Of a DNA stretch of 64,000 nt, positions 54,929-62,982 are shown in pieces. Numbering within the stretch: position 1 is the first letter of the stretch; each line of letters starts with the position of its first letter. Source of the DNA: Chitinophagales bacterium (GTDB lineage Bacteria > Bacteroidota > Bacteroidia > Chitinophagales > UBA2359). The notes beneath the pieces were generated by a model. The model saw nothing but the letters and a program-made list of their open reading frames with translations, ran no database searches and had not been told where the DNA came from. Position numbers and translations under genes: made by a program. The stretch is taken from NCBI GenBank assembly GCA_020628375.1, contig JAHDFD010000018.1:1-64000 (forward strand), written 5' to 3'.

Positions 54929-55909
54929 CTAACGAGGTACTTCGATATCTTTGATCAAACTGTTAATTACATCGAAAGCGGTAAAACCTTCCATTTCTTT
55001 TTCAGCCGATAAAATGATACGATGATTTAATACATGTTTTGCAACCGTTTTAATATCATCGGGTGTAACAAAATCGCGGTTATTAATAGCTGCAAATGCT
55101 TTGGAAGTTACTAAAATAGCTAGGCTGGCTCTCGGAGAAGCTCCAATATATAAATCTCCTGAATTTCTGGTTGCATTTACAATTTCAGCAATATATTTTA
55201 TCAGTTTTTCTTCAATATGTATCTGACTGACCAAGGCTCTGTATTCTGATAATGCTTCTTTATTCAGAAAAGCATTCACCTGATTGAGGTCGATCTTATT
55301 TTTCATTTCATGGAAACGGGTAATAATAGCCGCTTCTTCTTCCAAAGTGGGATAATCAATGATTAGCTTAAACAGAAACCTGTCGAGCTGAGCTTCGGGT
55401 AAACGATAAGTCCCCTCATGATCGATAGGGTTTTGTGTTGCCAATACCATAAAAGGTTCAGACATTTTATACACTTTACCATCAAAACTAATTTGCTTCT
55501 CCTCCATTACTTCAAACAAAGCAGCCTGAGTTTTAGCCGGCGAACGGTTTATTTCGTCAATCAGAACCAAATTAGAAAAAATAGGGCCTTTATTGAATTC
55601 AAACTCCGATTGCCCCATATTGTATATCGAGGTTCCAATAATATCAGATGGCATCAAGTCGGGCGTAAATTGTATTCTGGTAAATTCTGAATCGACCGTT
55701 TTAGCGAGCAATTTTGCCATAAGTGTTTTTGCTACACCAGGCGCACCTTCTAATAACACATGTCCTTCACTCAACAATGCAACTAGAAGCATATCAATAA
55801 TATCTTCTTTACCGATAATAATTTTACCTAACTCGGTTTTAATTTGTTCGTTCGCCAATTGTAACTGGCTTAAATCAATTCGATTTTGAAAATCTAAATT
55901 TGAATCCAT
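54929..55909 (-). CDS. MoxR family AAA+ ATPase
   Basis: A 326-residue AAA+ ATPase. Walker A is GAPGVAKT, Walker B is LVLIDEINRSPAKTQ, sensor 1 is LATQNPIDHEGTYRLPEAQLDRF, and the lid has the ARTRNSGDLYIGASPRAS-type arginine (TRNSGDLYIGASPRASLA). MoxR ATPases are chaperone-like and pair with VWA/DUF58 proteins. The neighbours DUF58 and DUF4350 are at 32 and 9 bases, so they share a message. Confidence 0.93.
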   Translation of the reverse strand: MDSNLDFQNRIDLSQLQLANEQIKTELGKIIIGKEDIIDMLLVALLSEGHVLLEGAPGVAKTLMAKLLAKTVDSEFTRIQFTPDLMPSDIIGTSIYNMGQSEFEFNKGPIFSNLVLIDEINRSPAKTQAALFEVMEEKQISFDGKVYKMSEPFMVLATQNPIDHEGTYRLPEAQLDRFLFKLIIDYPTLEEEAAIITRFHEMKNKIDLNQVNAFLNKEALSEYRALVSQIHIEEKLIKYIAEIVNATRNSGDLYIGASPRASLAILVTSKAFAAINNRDFVTPDDIKTVAKHVLNHRIILSAEKEMEGFTAFDVINSLIKDIEVPR

Positions 55910-55918
55910 GTAATGAAT

Positions 55919-57148
55919 TTATCGTTGCTTATAAAAATCTTCTATTAAACCATTCAGCATCACCAAATGATCTTTACTTATACTTTTAACCCTGTCAAGA
56001 GGCTCGGCAGCATTCACCAGTTTATCGATCACATTTTCATCTACTCTGGTTTTAAGCCTCAATTGGGCTTTTAGTTTTTCATCCAGAATTTTAGTGTCAA
56101 TATTATATCTTGTTCTAAGATGTTCTTTCCAGAAAACGACCTTCTTTTTTGCCAGGTCAAGATGATTACCTTCATTAAAATATAGGGCCCCTATCGTTTT
56201 GGCAAAATCTATATCGAGGTTTTTCTCAGGTTCTACTATAGGAATGGCACTTTGTAAACGCTTACTTTTTACTAAAGTAAAGATCAGCAAAGCAAGCAGA
56301 CTTGTATAGATTGCCCACTTCAAGGGTGCTTCACTAAGCACATATCTAAGTGGGCTTTGACTTGCCAATTCTTTACCTTCTTTTATTTTATAATATTCAT
56401 CCCAATAAGTAAGCTGATTGGGCAGGTAATTCAAAATTGCCTCAGCTATTTTATGATTTTCAGAGTTATCATTATCTTGTTTCAGCATAAAATAATTACT
56501 GAACAATTTAGGGGTAGAACTGATATAAAAGTTTCCTTTTTCAAATGGAATCTTAACTAATACCGGCTGCCCATCTAAATATGCCAATTCTTCGGTTCCC
56601 TGATATTTAGCCTCACTAATAATTGTTTCCTGATATTTAGAGGGAATGTCAATTGCAAGATCATTATCAAAACAAAATTCATTCAGAATAGTATCTCTGA
56701 AAGCATAAATACTACCAAAATAAATTGTATTGAAATCTAATGTATCTTCTAATGTAGAATTGAATGAATTAGAGATCAATAACGCATTATTCCCTCTCGA
56801 AACATATTCTAAAAGTACCTCCACTTCATATTCATCCATAGTATAACTTCCTGTACCAAAGCTGTTATTCGAGCTGGCATTAATGATCAGTAAGTTGGTA
56901 TTTTCCTCATAAGATAATGCCTCTTCATTATAATCAATATCGAACAGACTTTCGTTGGTAACAATAATAGAATCTTTTGGAAAAATATCTTCGATCAATG
57001 CAAACAAAGCATAAGCACCATAAGGCATTTTATCTTCCATTGAGTAAGTAGGTATCCAGACCAATTCTTTAGGCTTGGTTAACTCAGTGTAGGTAATAAA
57101 TAAAATACCCAATATTAAAATGATATAAGGTTCTTTACCTTTAAACAA
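55919..57148 (-). CDS. DUF4350 membrane protein
   Basis: A 409-residue protein with an N-terminal TM helix (about 5-20), an extracytoplasmic DUF4350 domain (about 25-260; YSMEDKMPYGAYALFALIEDIF, NLLIINASSNN, RGNNALLISNSFN, KGNFYISSTPKLFSNY), a second TM helix (about 277-294) and a helical C-terminus. The domain resembles a glutamine-amidotransferase-like or ThuA fold used as a structural module. The function is unknown. It overlaps the DUF4129 gene by 8 bases. Confidence 0.8.
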   Translation of the reverse strand: MFKGKEPYIILILGILFITYTELTKPKELVWIPTYSMEDKMPYGAYALFALIEDIFPKDSIIVTNESLFDIDYNEEALSYEENTNLLIINASSNNSFGTGSYTMDEYEVEVLLEYVSRGNNALLISNSFNSTLEDTLDFNTIYFGSIYAFRDTILNEFCFDNDLAIDIPSKYQETIISEAKYQGTEELAYLDGQPVLVKIPFEKGNFYISSTPKLFSNYFMLKQDNDNSENHKIAEAILNYLPNQLTYWDEYYKIKEGKELASQSPLRYVLSEAPLKWAIYTSLLALLIFTLVKSKRLQSAIPIVEPEKNLDIDFAKTIGALYFNEGNHLDLAKKKVVFWKEHLRTRYNIDTKILDEKLKAQLRLKTRVDENVIDKLVNAAEPLDRVKSISKDHLVMLNGLIEDFYKQR

Positions 57149-57881
57149 GCTGTTTACGTTTTACTGATTGAATAAATGATTCAAATTTATCGACATGTGC
57201 GTTCAATTGAGATTCATTGATCTCAAATTCGCCATACCAAACATGATTGAACAAACTGGTTATTTCTCCAAATTCCTGTTTGATAGATTCTGGTTTTATT
57301 TCGTACTGATATTCTCTGTTGGTTTTGTAAGGTTCCCATTTGATCAATTCCTGGTCGCTTAAATTCTTAAGTGCTTTCAAATAATATAAACGAACAACAT
57401 ATCGATAATCCTTTTCTTTTAAATATTGCTTGATCATTGCATCAAAATCGATCTCATTTATATTCTCTTCCAGTGCTTCATTCCAGATATTATCTTTCAA
57501 TTCATGACTTCTTCTGAAAAGACCGGTAAATTGAATACCTAAAATATTCCTTAGAACAAATAGGATTGCCAATGCTAATATCAACCACTTAAAGAAGTTG
57601 AAAATTCCTTCGGAATACCCTCTCATATCTGAGTTTCCAAAGATCCATTCCAGCAAATCAGCCAATTTCTGGTTGATCCATTCTAATATACTTACCCCAC
57701 TACTTCTATGTATATATTCAAAAGCTTCGTCATTTCTTAACGTTTCGATCTTGTCTTCATCGAAATTTCGTTCAACGCTTAACTCTTGTGCAAAGCTGGT
57801 TACACTTGTGTAGAGGCTTACTGAAATACAATTAAGTATCAGTAATAAACAGAAGATATATTTAGATATTTTGATCTGCAA
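57141..57881 (-). CDS. DUF4129 membrane protein
   Basis: A 246-residue protein with a signal peptide or first TM helix (about 8-30), a helical stretch, a TM helix (about 90-112) and a C-terminal DUF4129 region: LKEKDYRYVVRLYYLKALKNLSDQELIKWEPYKTNREYQYEI and VWYGEFEINESQL. It sits 2 bases from the upstream membrane-protein gene and overlaps the DUF4350 gene. Its role is unknown; the cluster suggests part of a MoxR-assisted envelope complex. Confidence 0.8.
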   Translation of the reverse strand: MQIKISKYIFCLLLILNCISVSLYTSVTSFAQELSVERNFDEDKIETLRNDEAFEYIHRSSGVSILEWINQKLADLLEWIFGNSDMRGYSEGIFNFFKWLILALAILFVLRNILGIQFTGLFRRSHELKDNIWNEALEENINEIDFDAMIKQYLKEKDYRYVVRLYYLKALKNLSDQELIKWEPYKTNREYQYEIKPESIKQEFGEITSLFNHVWYGEFEINESQLNAHVDKFESFIQSVKRKQLV

Positions 57882-57883
57882 AA

Positions 57884-58837
57884 TTATATTCCTTCTATGG
57901 TATCAAAATCTTTTCCAAGACCAATTGAATCTATTTTTTCTCTAACCTTATCACCACTAACTCTGTCGTACAAGCTGTAAAATAATACTGAAATAGCGAT
58001 ATAAATAAAGCTTGTTGTTAGTATAGTTAAGCCATAACTTATGCCGACATTCAAACCACTTAGAAATTTAGTTAATGCAGTTTGCTCCATAAACTCCAGA
58101 GAAAACATAGTTATGTACATTGGAATTAAGAATACATAAGAAATAGCACTTAGAATGAAATTAAAGGCTATTACGACTCCAAAACTTTTCCACCAGTTAT
58201 TCTTGGCTATTTTAAAACAATTTCTTACAATATCGCTAAAACCAAGCTCCGGTTCTTCCATTTTAAGCGGAAAAACATACATTAAAGGAATAAGCATATA
58301 AAAGAAAGCCCAAATAAATAAAGGTACTATTCCTATCAATAAGAAAGGAGTTATAAACATTCCGATTAAAACACATATACCTATCATTCCAAGATAAACA
58401 AGCAGAAACCCAAACATTAGTAAAAAGAAGTATCCTGTTATCCAGCCTAAATTGCCTTTTGATTCATTCCAAAGATCAGTTGTGGTCATACCTTCGAGTG
58501 TATCTCTTTGAACATATAACTGTACATAACGATGTGCAATAGAGATCATCATTATAAATCCAATAAAGTAGAGTATGGTTACAACACTTATACTCCCAAC
58601 TAAACGAAAAATATTCTCCACATCAGGAATTTCTTCAGGATTTTCATTAAGGGCTAAAAAATCGAAGCTTTGCATTAAAAATCCAATAGCGAACCCAGAT
58701 AATAAGACTAAAGGGAATACATATTTAAAGATCGTTTTAGCGTAAAGCTTAAAGTTTTGTTTGAGGAAAGCAATAGTAACATTAAACTGGTCGCCAAAAT
58801 TTCTTTCCTGGAATAGATCGAGTTTTTCAGTAGTCAT
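57884..58837 (-). CDS. Multi-pass membrane protein of the MoxR cluster
   Basis: About 317 residues, starting at 58837 (MTTEKLDLFQERNFGDQF), which overlaps the SpoIIM stop by ATGACTACTGA; an in-frame ATG at 58921 lies inside the SpoIIM gene and is less likely. It has about six TM helices after an amphipathic start. It resembles the glycerophosphodiester-phosphodiesterase membrane domain / DUF975-like proteins often found at this place in Bacteroidota, but no catalytic residues are visible. The function is unknown. Confidence 0.75.
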   Translation of the reverse strand: MTTEKLDLFQERNFGDQFNVTIAFLKQNFKLYAKTIFKYVFPLVLLSGFAIGFLMQSFDFLALNENPEEIPDVENIFRLVGSISVVTILYFIGFIMMISIAHRYVQLYVQRDTLEGMTTTDLWNESKGNLGWITGYFFLLMFGFLLVYLGMIGICVLIGMFITPFLLIGIVPLFIWAFFYMLIPLMYVFPLKMEEPELGFSDIVRNCFKIAKNNWWKSFGVVIAFNFILSAISYVFLIPMYITMFSLEFMEQTALTKFLSGLNVGISYGLTILTTSFIYIAISVLFYSLYDRVSGDKVREKIDSIGLGKDFDTIEGI

Positions 58838-59813
58838 TTTTTTCAATTGGTTTAAGAGAATTCGTATAAACTTTCTTTGGATAAATAATAAAATACCAAA
58901 TAATAAATGTAAGCGAACCAAAGATAATAAACAGGCTCAAATAAATCGGCATTTCGGTATGTCTTGTAACATACCCTTCTAAAAAACCAGCAGTTATAAA
59001 TATAGGTACAAGCCCTACAATAATTTTCAAACCACTTTTAAATCCTGCTCTGAAACTATCAGCCCTGCTGTATGTGCCGGGAAACAGAATACTATTCCCT
59101 AAAACAATGCCCGCTCCACCTGCTATAACGATTGCAGATATCTCTAAAGTTCCATGAATCCATACAGTAAGTAAACTTTGTTTTAAAACACCATATTCAT
59201 AGAAAAAATATTGAAAACAACCGAGCATAATCCCATTCATCATTAAGACATAAATAGTTCCGACCGAGCAGAAAATGCCCATCACAAATGCCAGAAAGGA
59301 AACCCGCACATTATTGATCGTAATACCCAGGAACATGACAGCTTCATCTGTTCCCTTATACACCGCCATTGGATCTCCTTTCTTAATATTTTCTTTGGTC
59401 ATGTGTACATAATGATCTCCTAAGATCAATGAAGAAAAATCACTTTCATTCGCTTCAGATAAAGCACCAATTAATACAAAAGTGAAAAAGAACAAAAATG
59501 AGTATAACAAACGATAACGCTGTTTATAAACTTCCAAAGGCAGTTCATATTTCCAGAAAGTAAAAAAACGCCCGGATTTTTCTTTTTTATTTTTATATAT
59601 TTTCTGGTGTAAATTAACTAAAAGTTGATTTAGATAAGCAGCTGTTTTACTTTTAGGATAATTGGTTTTAGCATAAGCATAGTCGTCTGAAAGATCAATG
59701 TAAATATTGGCTAATTCATCTGGACTTAGTTTTTGCTTATTACTATTACTTATAAGTGCTTCAACATTTTTCCATGAAGCTATATTTTTTTTTATGAAAA
59801 GTGGTTCACGCAA
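58827..59813 (-). CDS. SpoIIM-like stage II sporulation protein M family membrane protein
   Basis: A 328-residue protein with an N-terminal soluble part (1-100) and about five TM helices. The SpoIIM-type core has NNVRVSFLAFVMGIFCSVGTIYVLMMNGIMLG, IWIHGTLEISAIVIAGGAGIVLG and a conserved TM hairpin. SpoIIM is a peptidoglycan-related partner in sporulating Firmicutes; here sporulation genes are absent, and Bacteroidota carry it in the RDD-DUF4129-MoxR cluster. It is the first gene of the minus-strand run and divergent from the RDD gene. Confidence 0.82.
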   Translation of the reverse strand: MREPLFIKKNIASWKNVEALISNSNKQKLSPDELANIYIDLSDDYAYAKTNYPKSKTAAYLNQLLVNLHQKIYKNKKEKSGRFFTFWKYELPLEVYKQRYRLLYSFLFFFTFVLIGALSEANESDFSSLILGDHYVHMTKENIKKGDPMAVYKGTDEAVMFLGITINNVRVSFLAFVMGIFCSVGTIYVLMMNGIMLGCFQYFFYEYGVLKQSLLTVWIHGTLEISAIVIAGGAGIVLGNSILFPGTYSRADSFRAGFKSGLKIIVGLVPIFITAGFLEGYVTRHTEMPIYLSLFIIFGSLTFIIWYFIIYPKKVYTNSLKPIEKNDY

Positions 59814-59888
59814 ATTGTTTGGAGTTTATATTTACAAATAATCAAATTTATATGGTGGTGTAAAATGAATGATTTTTAGAAATGAGAA

Positions 59889-59955
59889 TTGCTGGTCAGG
59901 CGACCAGCAATGGATTCCCGATTTGGTCTGGGACGCACAGTCGCCTGACCAAATC
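59889..59955. repeat. Two adjacent hairpins of the GGTC/GGGACGC family
   Basis: TTGCTGGTC-AGGC-GACCAGCAA (59889-59910) is followed by GATTTGGTC (59920-59928), a loop TGGGACGCACAGTCGCCT and GACCAAATC (59947-59955). The second loop is almost that of 28595-28628. GGTCAGGCG of the first can pair with CGCCTGACC of the second. They lie in the 212-bp gap between the SpoIIM and RDD genes. Confidence 0.7.
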
Positions 59956-60025
59956 AACCATTTCAACCCACCACCCAAAATTATATCTTTAATCCCTTAA
60001 ATAGCATTTTTCAAGTAAAAATATA

Positions 60026-60787
60026 ATGAATAATTTAAAAGTTAGCACCAGCCAGAATGTCGAAATAACCTATAAATTAGCTTCCATTGGCGACCGTATA
60101 TTAGCAACTATTATTGATACAATTGTAATTATCGGATATCTCATTTTCCTCGCATTAATTGCTGCCTTTATTGCTAAAGTTGCCGGTGATTCTATTGATC
60201 AAATCCCTTCAAGTGATGCCTTAGATTTTTTAGGCATACTTGTTATATTTCTAATAATGATTCCCGTATTATTTTACAACTTACTATGTGAAGTATTTAT
60301 GAATGGACAGAGCTTTGGAAAAAAAGCTGTTAAAATAAAGGTGGTAAAAGTTGATAGAAGTGAACCTTCTTTTGGTAATTATTTTGCCCGTTGGATACTA
60401 CGTATGATCGATTCATTTCCCTATTATGGAATTGGAATGTGTTGTATAATATTTTCAAAAAACTCTCAACGACTTGGCGACATGGCTGCCGGAACGGTTG
60501 TTATTAAACTGAATCAGGAAATAACCACAGCAGATACTGTTTTTCAGGAATTTAAAGACGACCACGAAGTAAAATTTGAAAATGCGCTTAGACTAACAGA
60601 TAGAGACGTTGAAGTTATAAAATCTATAATGAAGCAGGCTAACACCAATGATGACATGGAATTGATGGATGACCTTGCTGTAAAGATCAAAGAAGTTTTA
60701 AATGTAGAAGAAACCCAACTTACTTCAAGACAATTTCTTTATCAGGTTCTGAAAGATTATAATTATTTAAGTGTAGTAAATGAATAA
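60026..60787 (+). CDS. RDD family membrane protein
   Basis: A 253-residue protein. The RDD domain (about 12-165) has ASIGDRILATIIDTIVIIGYLIFL at its start, two or three TM helices, and the typical NGQSFGKKAVKIKVVKVD and ARWILRMIDSF segments. The remaining 90 residues are a soluble helical tail. RDD proteins are often beside MoxR/DUF58 clusters; the role is unknown. It is divergent from the SpoIIM gene. Confidence 0.85.
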   Translation: MNNLKVSTSQNVEITYKLASIGDRILATIIDTIVIIGYLIFLALIAAFIAKVAGDSIDQIPSSDALDFLGILVIFLIMIPVLFYNLLCEVFMNGQSFGKKAVKIKVVKVDRSEPSFGNYFARWILRMIDSFPYYGIGMCCIIFSKNSQRLGDMAAGTVVIKLNQEITTADTVFQEFKDDHEVKFENALRLTDRDVEVIKSIMKQANTNDDMELMDDLAVKIKEVLNVEETQLTSRQFLYQVLKDYNYLSVVNE

Positions 60788-61027
60788 ATATAATTTTCAA
60801 ATATCTTAGAAAGTGAAATTTATTCATTTTTTATAGAAACAGTTTGTCTTCAATAAGCGTATATTTATTTTTCGGAGGTGATTCATATATTAGGCTAACC
60901 AAGTTTTCGTAAGTTAATCTAAGACAGAAACTACATATCTGCTGTGTCGCTGACTATCAGATATTCAATAAGCAAAACTATTTTCAGCCTTACATCTTAG
61001 TCACTATCTATTTTTTAAATCTTAAAA
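60788..61027. other. Intergenic, 240 bp
   Basis: AT-rich sequence between the RDD and epimerase genes. No repeat element, promoter box of good quality, or open frame was seen. Confidence 0.4.
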
Positions 61028-61939
61028 ATGGAGCGAGTAATTATTTTTGGAGGAACTGGATTCATAGGACAAAGTTTAGCAAAACATTTGTCTGAAAAGG
61101 GTATTACTCCAGTTATAATTGCCCGAAATAAACCTGAAAAACTCGACTTTGAATTCTATAAATGGAATGCTCGTTCATTAGGAAACTGGTTCGAGCAAAT
61201 GGAAAACGCATTAGCAGTTGTTAATCTGGCAGGTAAGTCTGTAGATTGTGTTAAAACAGAAGAAAACAAAGATATTATTTTACGATCAAGGGTAGAATCT
61301 ACTAAAACGATCGGAAAGGCATTTCAGCAACTATCGAACCCTCCAAAGGTTTGGGTGCAAATGTCAACAGCGCATATTTATGGCGACCCCTCTTATAATT
61401 TTATTTGTGATGAAGATTCTGCTTTCGGTCATGTATTTGCTACAAAGGTGGGAAAAGCCTGGGAAAAAGCTTTTTTAACAGTGTTACCTAATTTGGTCAG
61501 AGGCGTAAGGCTTAGAACTAGTTTTGTAATTGGCAAAGATGGTGGTGCTTTAGCAAGTTTAATGCGTATAGTTAAATTACGATTAGGAGGTAAAGTAGGT
61601 AATGGTAAACAAGGAATTAGCTGGATTCATGAATACGATATGAATGAAATCATTTTTCAGGCAATAAAAAATAACAATTATAAAGATGCTTATATAGCTT
61701 CATCACCTAACCCAGTATCAAATGAGATATTTATGAGTACACTCAGGAAGGTTATGAAAATAAGATTAGGTATTCCCTCACCAGAGTTTTTAACCCGATT
61801 TGGGGCAACAAATATTTTTAAAACCGACCCCGAATTGGCAATCAAAGGAAGATATGTTGTTTCTAAAAGACTTCAAGAACATAAATTCAAATTCAAGTTT
61901 CCTGAACTTGAAGATGCACTCATAGATTTGATACAATAA
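61028..61939 (+). CDS. TIGR01777 family NAD(P)-binding epimerase (SDR39U1-like)
   Basis: A 303-residue atypical SDR. GGTGFIG (residues 8-14) is the NAD(P)-binding motif; NLAGKSV and the WVQMSTAHIYGD and RLRTSFVIGKDGGAL segments are characteristic of the YfcH/SDR39U1 branch. The Tyr-xxx-Lys pair of classic SDRs is not obvious. The function of this branch is poorly known. Neighbours do not suggest a pathway. Confidence 0.85.
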   Translation: MERVIIFGGTGFIGQSLAKHLSEKGITPVIIARNKPEKLDFEFYKWNARSLGNWFEQMENALAVVNLAGKSVDCVKTEENKDIILRSRVESTKTIGKAFQQLSNPPKVWVQMSTAHIYGDPSYNFICDEDSAFGHVFATKVGKAWEKAFLTVLPNLVRGVRLRTSFVIGKDGGALASLMRIVKLRLGGKVGNGKQGISWIHEYDMNEIIFQAIKNNNYKDAYIASSPNPVSNEIFMSTLRKVMKIRLGIPSPEFLTRFGATNIFKTDPELAIKGRYVVSKRLQEHKFKFKFPELEDALIDLIQ

Positions 61940-62053
61940 ATAAATTTAAGTCGCGGTTTATCGTAACATTGGTAATAATACAACTGATATTTGCTTATTT
62001 CCAATAATTAAATACGAATATCAACTCGGTTAAACATTAATTGCTTTAATTCC

Positions 62054-62061
62054 TACTTTTG
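62054..62061 (+). promoter_or_regulatory. -7 box of the 276-residue unknown gene
   Basis: TACTTTTG matches TAnnTTTG, about 22 bases upstream of the ATG at 62083. Confidence 0.45.
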
Positions 62062-62082
62062 TTGTAAAGTATTAATTCAGCA

Positions 62083-62913
62083 ATGGAAGAATCTAAATTC
62101 AAGCATCAGGATATAATAGAATTAATAAAGGAAAATAAACTTGAAACAGCAAAAGCTAAGATCAATGAATATTATCCAGTAGATAGAAATTTTCTGAAGA
62201 ACATATTTAAAAAGAAAGATAAAGAAGTCGAAGAACTCATCTTAGCTTATAAGATTCTTAATCGTCTTTTATCTGGAAAACAAAACCTGAATGATCTTTC
62301 ATCCTTTGATTTCGGCAGCACTTATATTTCAGATTATGCTGAACTTGGAAAGCTGTTATTTGAAATTGAAGACCTGCAGGTTGATGAACAATTCAAACAA
62401 GACCTAGCCCATTATTTATATTATTGGATGCAATATGCAGCAAGACACATTGCTCAGAATTCTAATGATTATCCTCAAAACTCTATAAGTGGAAATATTT
62501 GGATGGACGGCTATGTTTTAAGAAGCTGGGCGCAAGCTTTGTCTGAATACTTTGAAAAGCAAAAAAATGATGAGTATGCGTTGGATATGTCATTGGAAAA
62601 AGCAAGAATAACTTGTTCTATCATGTCGCATTATCCCGAACTTGTTGGTCCTGATATGATTTCTGTTGCTTCTAAATATGAAGCAAAAGGTGCCATTAGT
62701 GATGCACTTAACTTTTATCGTCCTGTATTGGCTGATTTTGTAGAATTTCTTGAAGATATAGAGTTTAGCAGATATGAAGATAATATAGGAGAAATGGAAC
62801 AAGACCCTTTTATTCTGAACGCTTTAATTGATGCTGTTGAAGGGCTTCAACGTTTAGATAATTATGTAGATGAGGAAAACTATATTGACCGTGCTAAGAA
62901 GTTGCTGGGTTGA
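62083..62913 (+). CDS. Unknown helical cytoplasmic protein
   Basis: A 276-residue protein I do not recognise. It has no signal peptide or TM helix, is acidic, and appears mostly helical, with possible TPR-like hairpins (ELIKENKLETAKAKINEYYPVD at the start; ALNFYRPVLADFVEFLEDIE and NALIDAVEGLQRLDNYVDEENYIDRAKKLL near the end). Its ATG follows a good promoter box, and guaA begins about 70 bases after its stop on the same strand with its own box. Confidence 0.65.
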   Translation: MEESKFKHQDIIELIKENKLETAKAKINEYYPVDRNFLKNIFKKKDKEVEELILAYKILNRLLSGKQNLNDLSSFDFGSTYISDYAELGKLLFEIEDLQVDEQFKQDLAHYLYYWMQYAARHIAQNSNDYPQNSISGNIWMDGYVLRSWAQALSEYFEKQKNDEYALDMSLEKARITCSIMSHYPELVGPDMISVASKYEAKGAISDALNFYRPVLADFVEFLEDIEFSRYEDNIGEMEQDPFILNALIDAVEGLQRLDNYVDEENYIDRAKKLLG

Positions 62914-62971
62914 ATCTTGATTACGTAATAAAGAAAATGAATCAAGGCTTTAAATAGCAAACAGAAAGCAA

Positions 62972-62979
62972 TAACTTTG
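62972..62979 (+). promoter_or_regulatory. -7 box of guaA
   Basis: TAACTTTG followed by CACATGCC matches TAnnTTTG. It is only four bases from the ATG at 62983, so the message would be leaderless or nearly so. Confidence 0.45.
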
Positions 62980-62982
62980 CAC

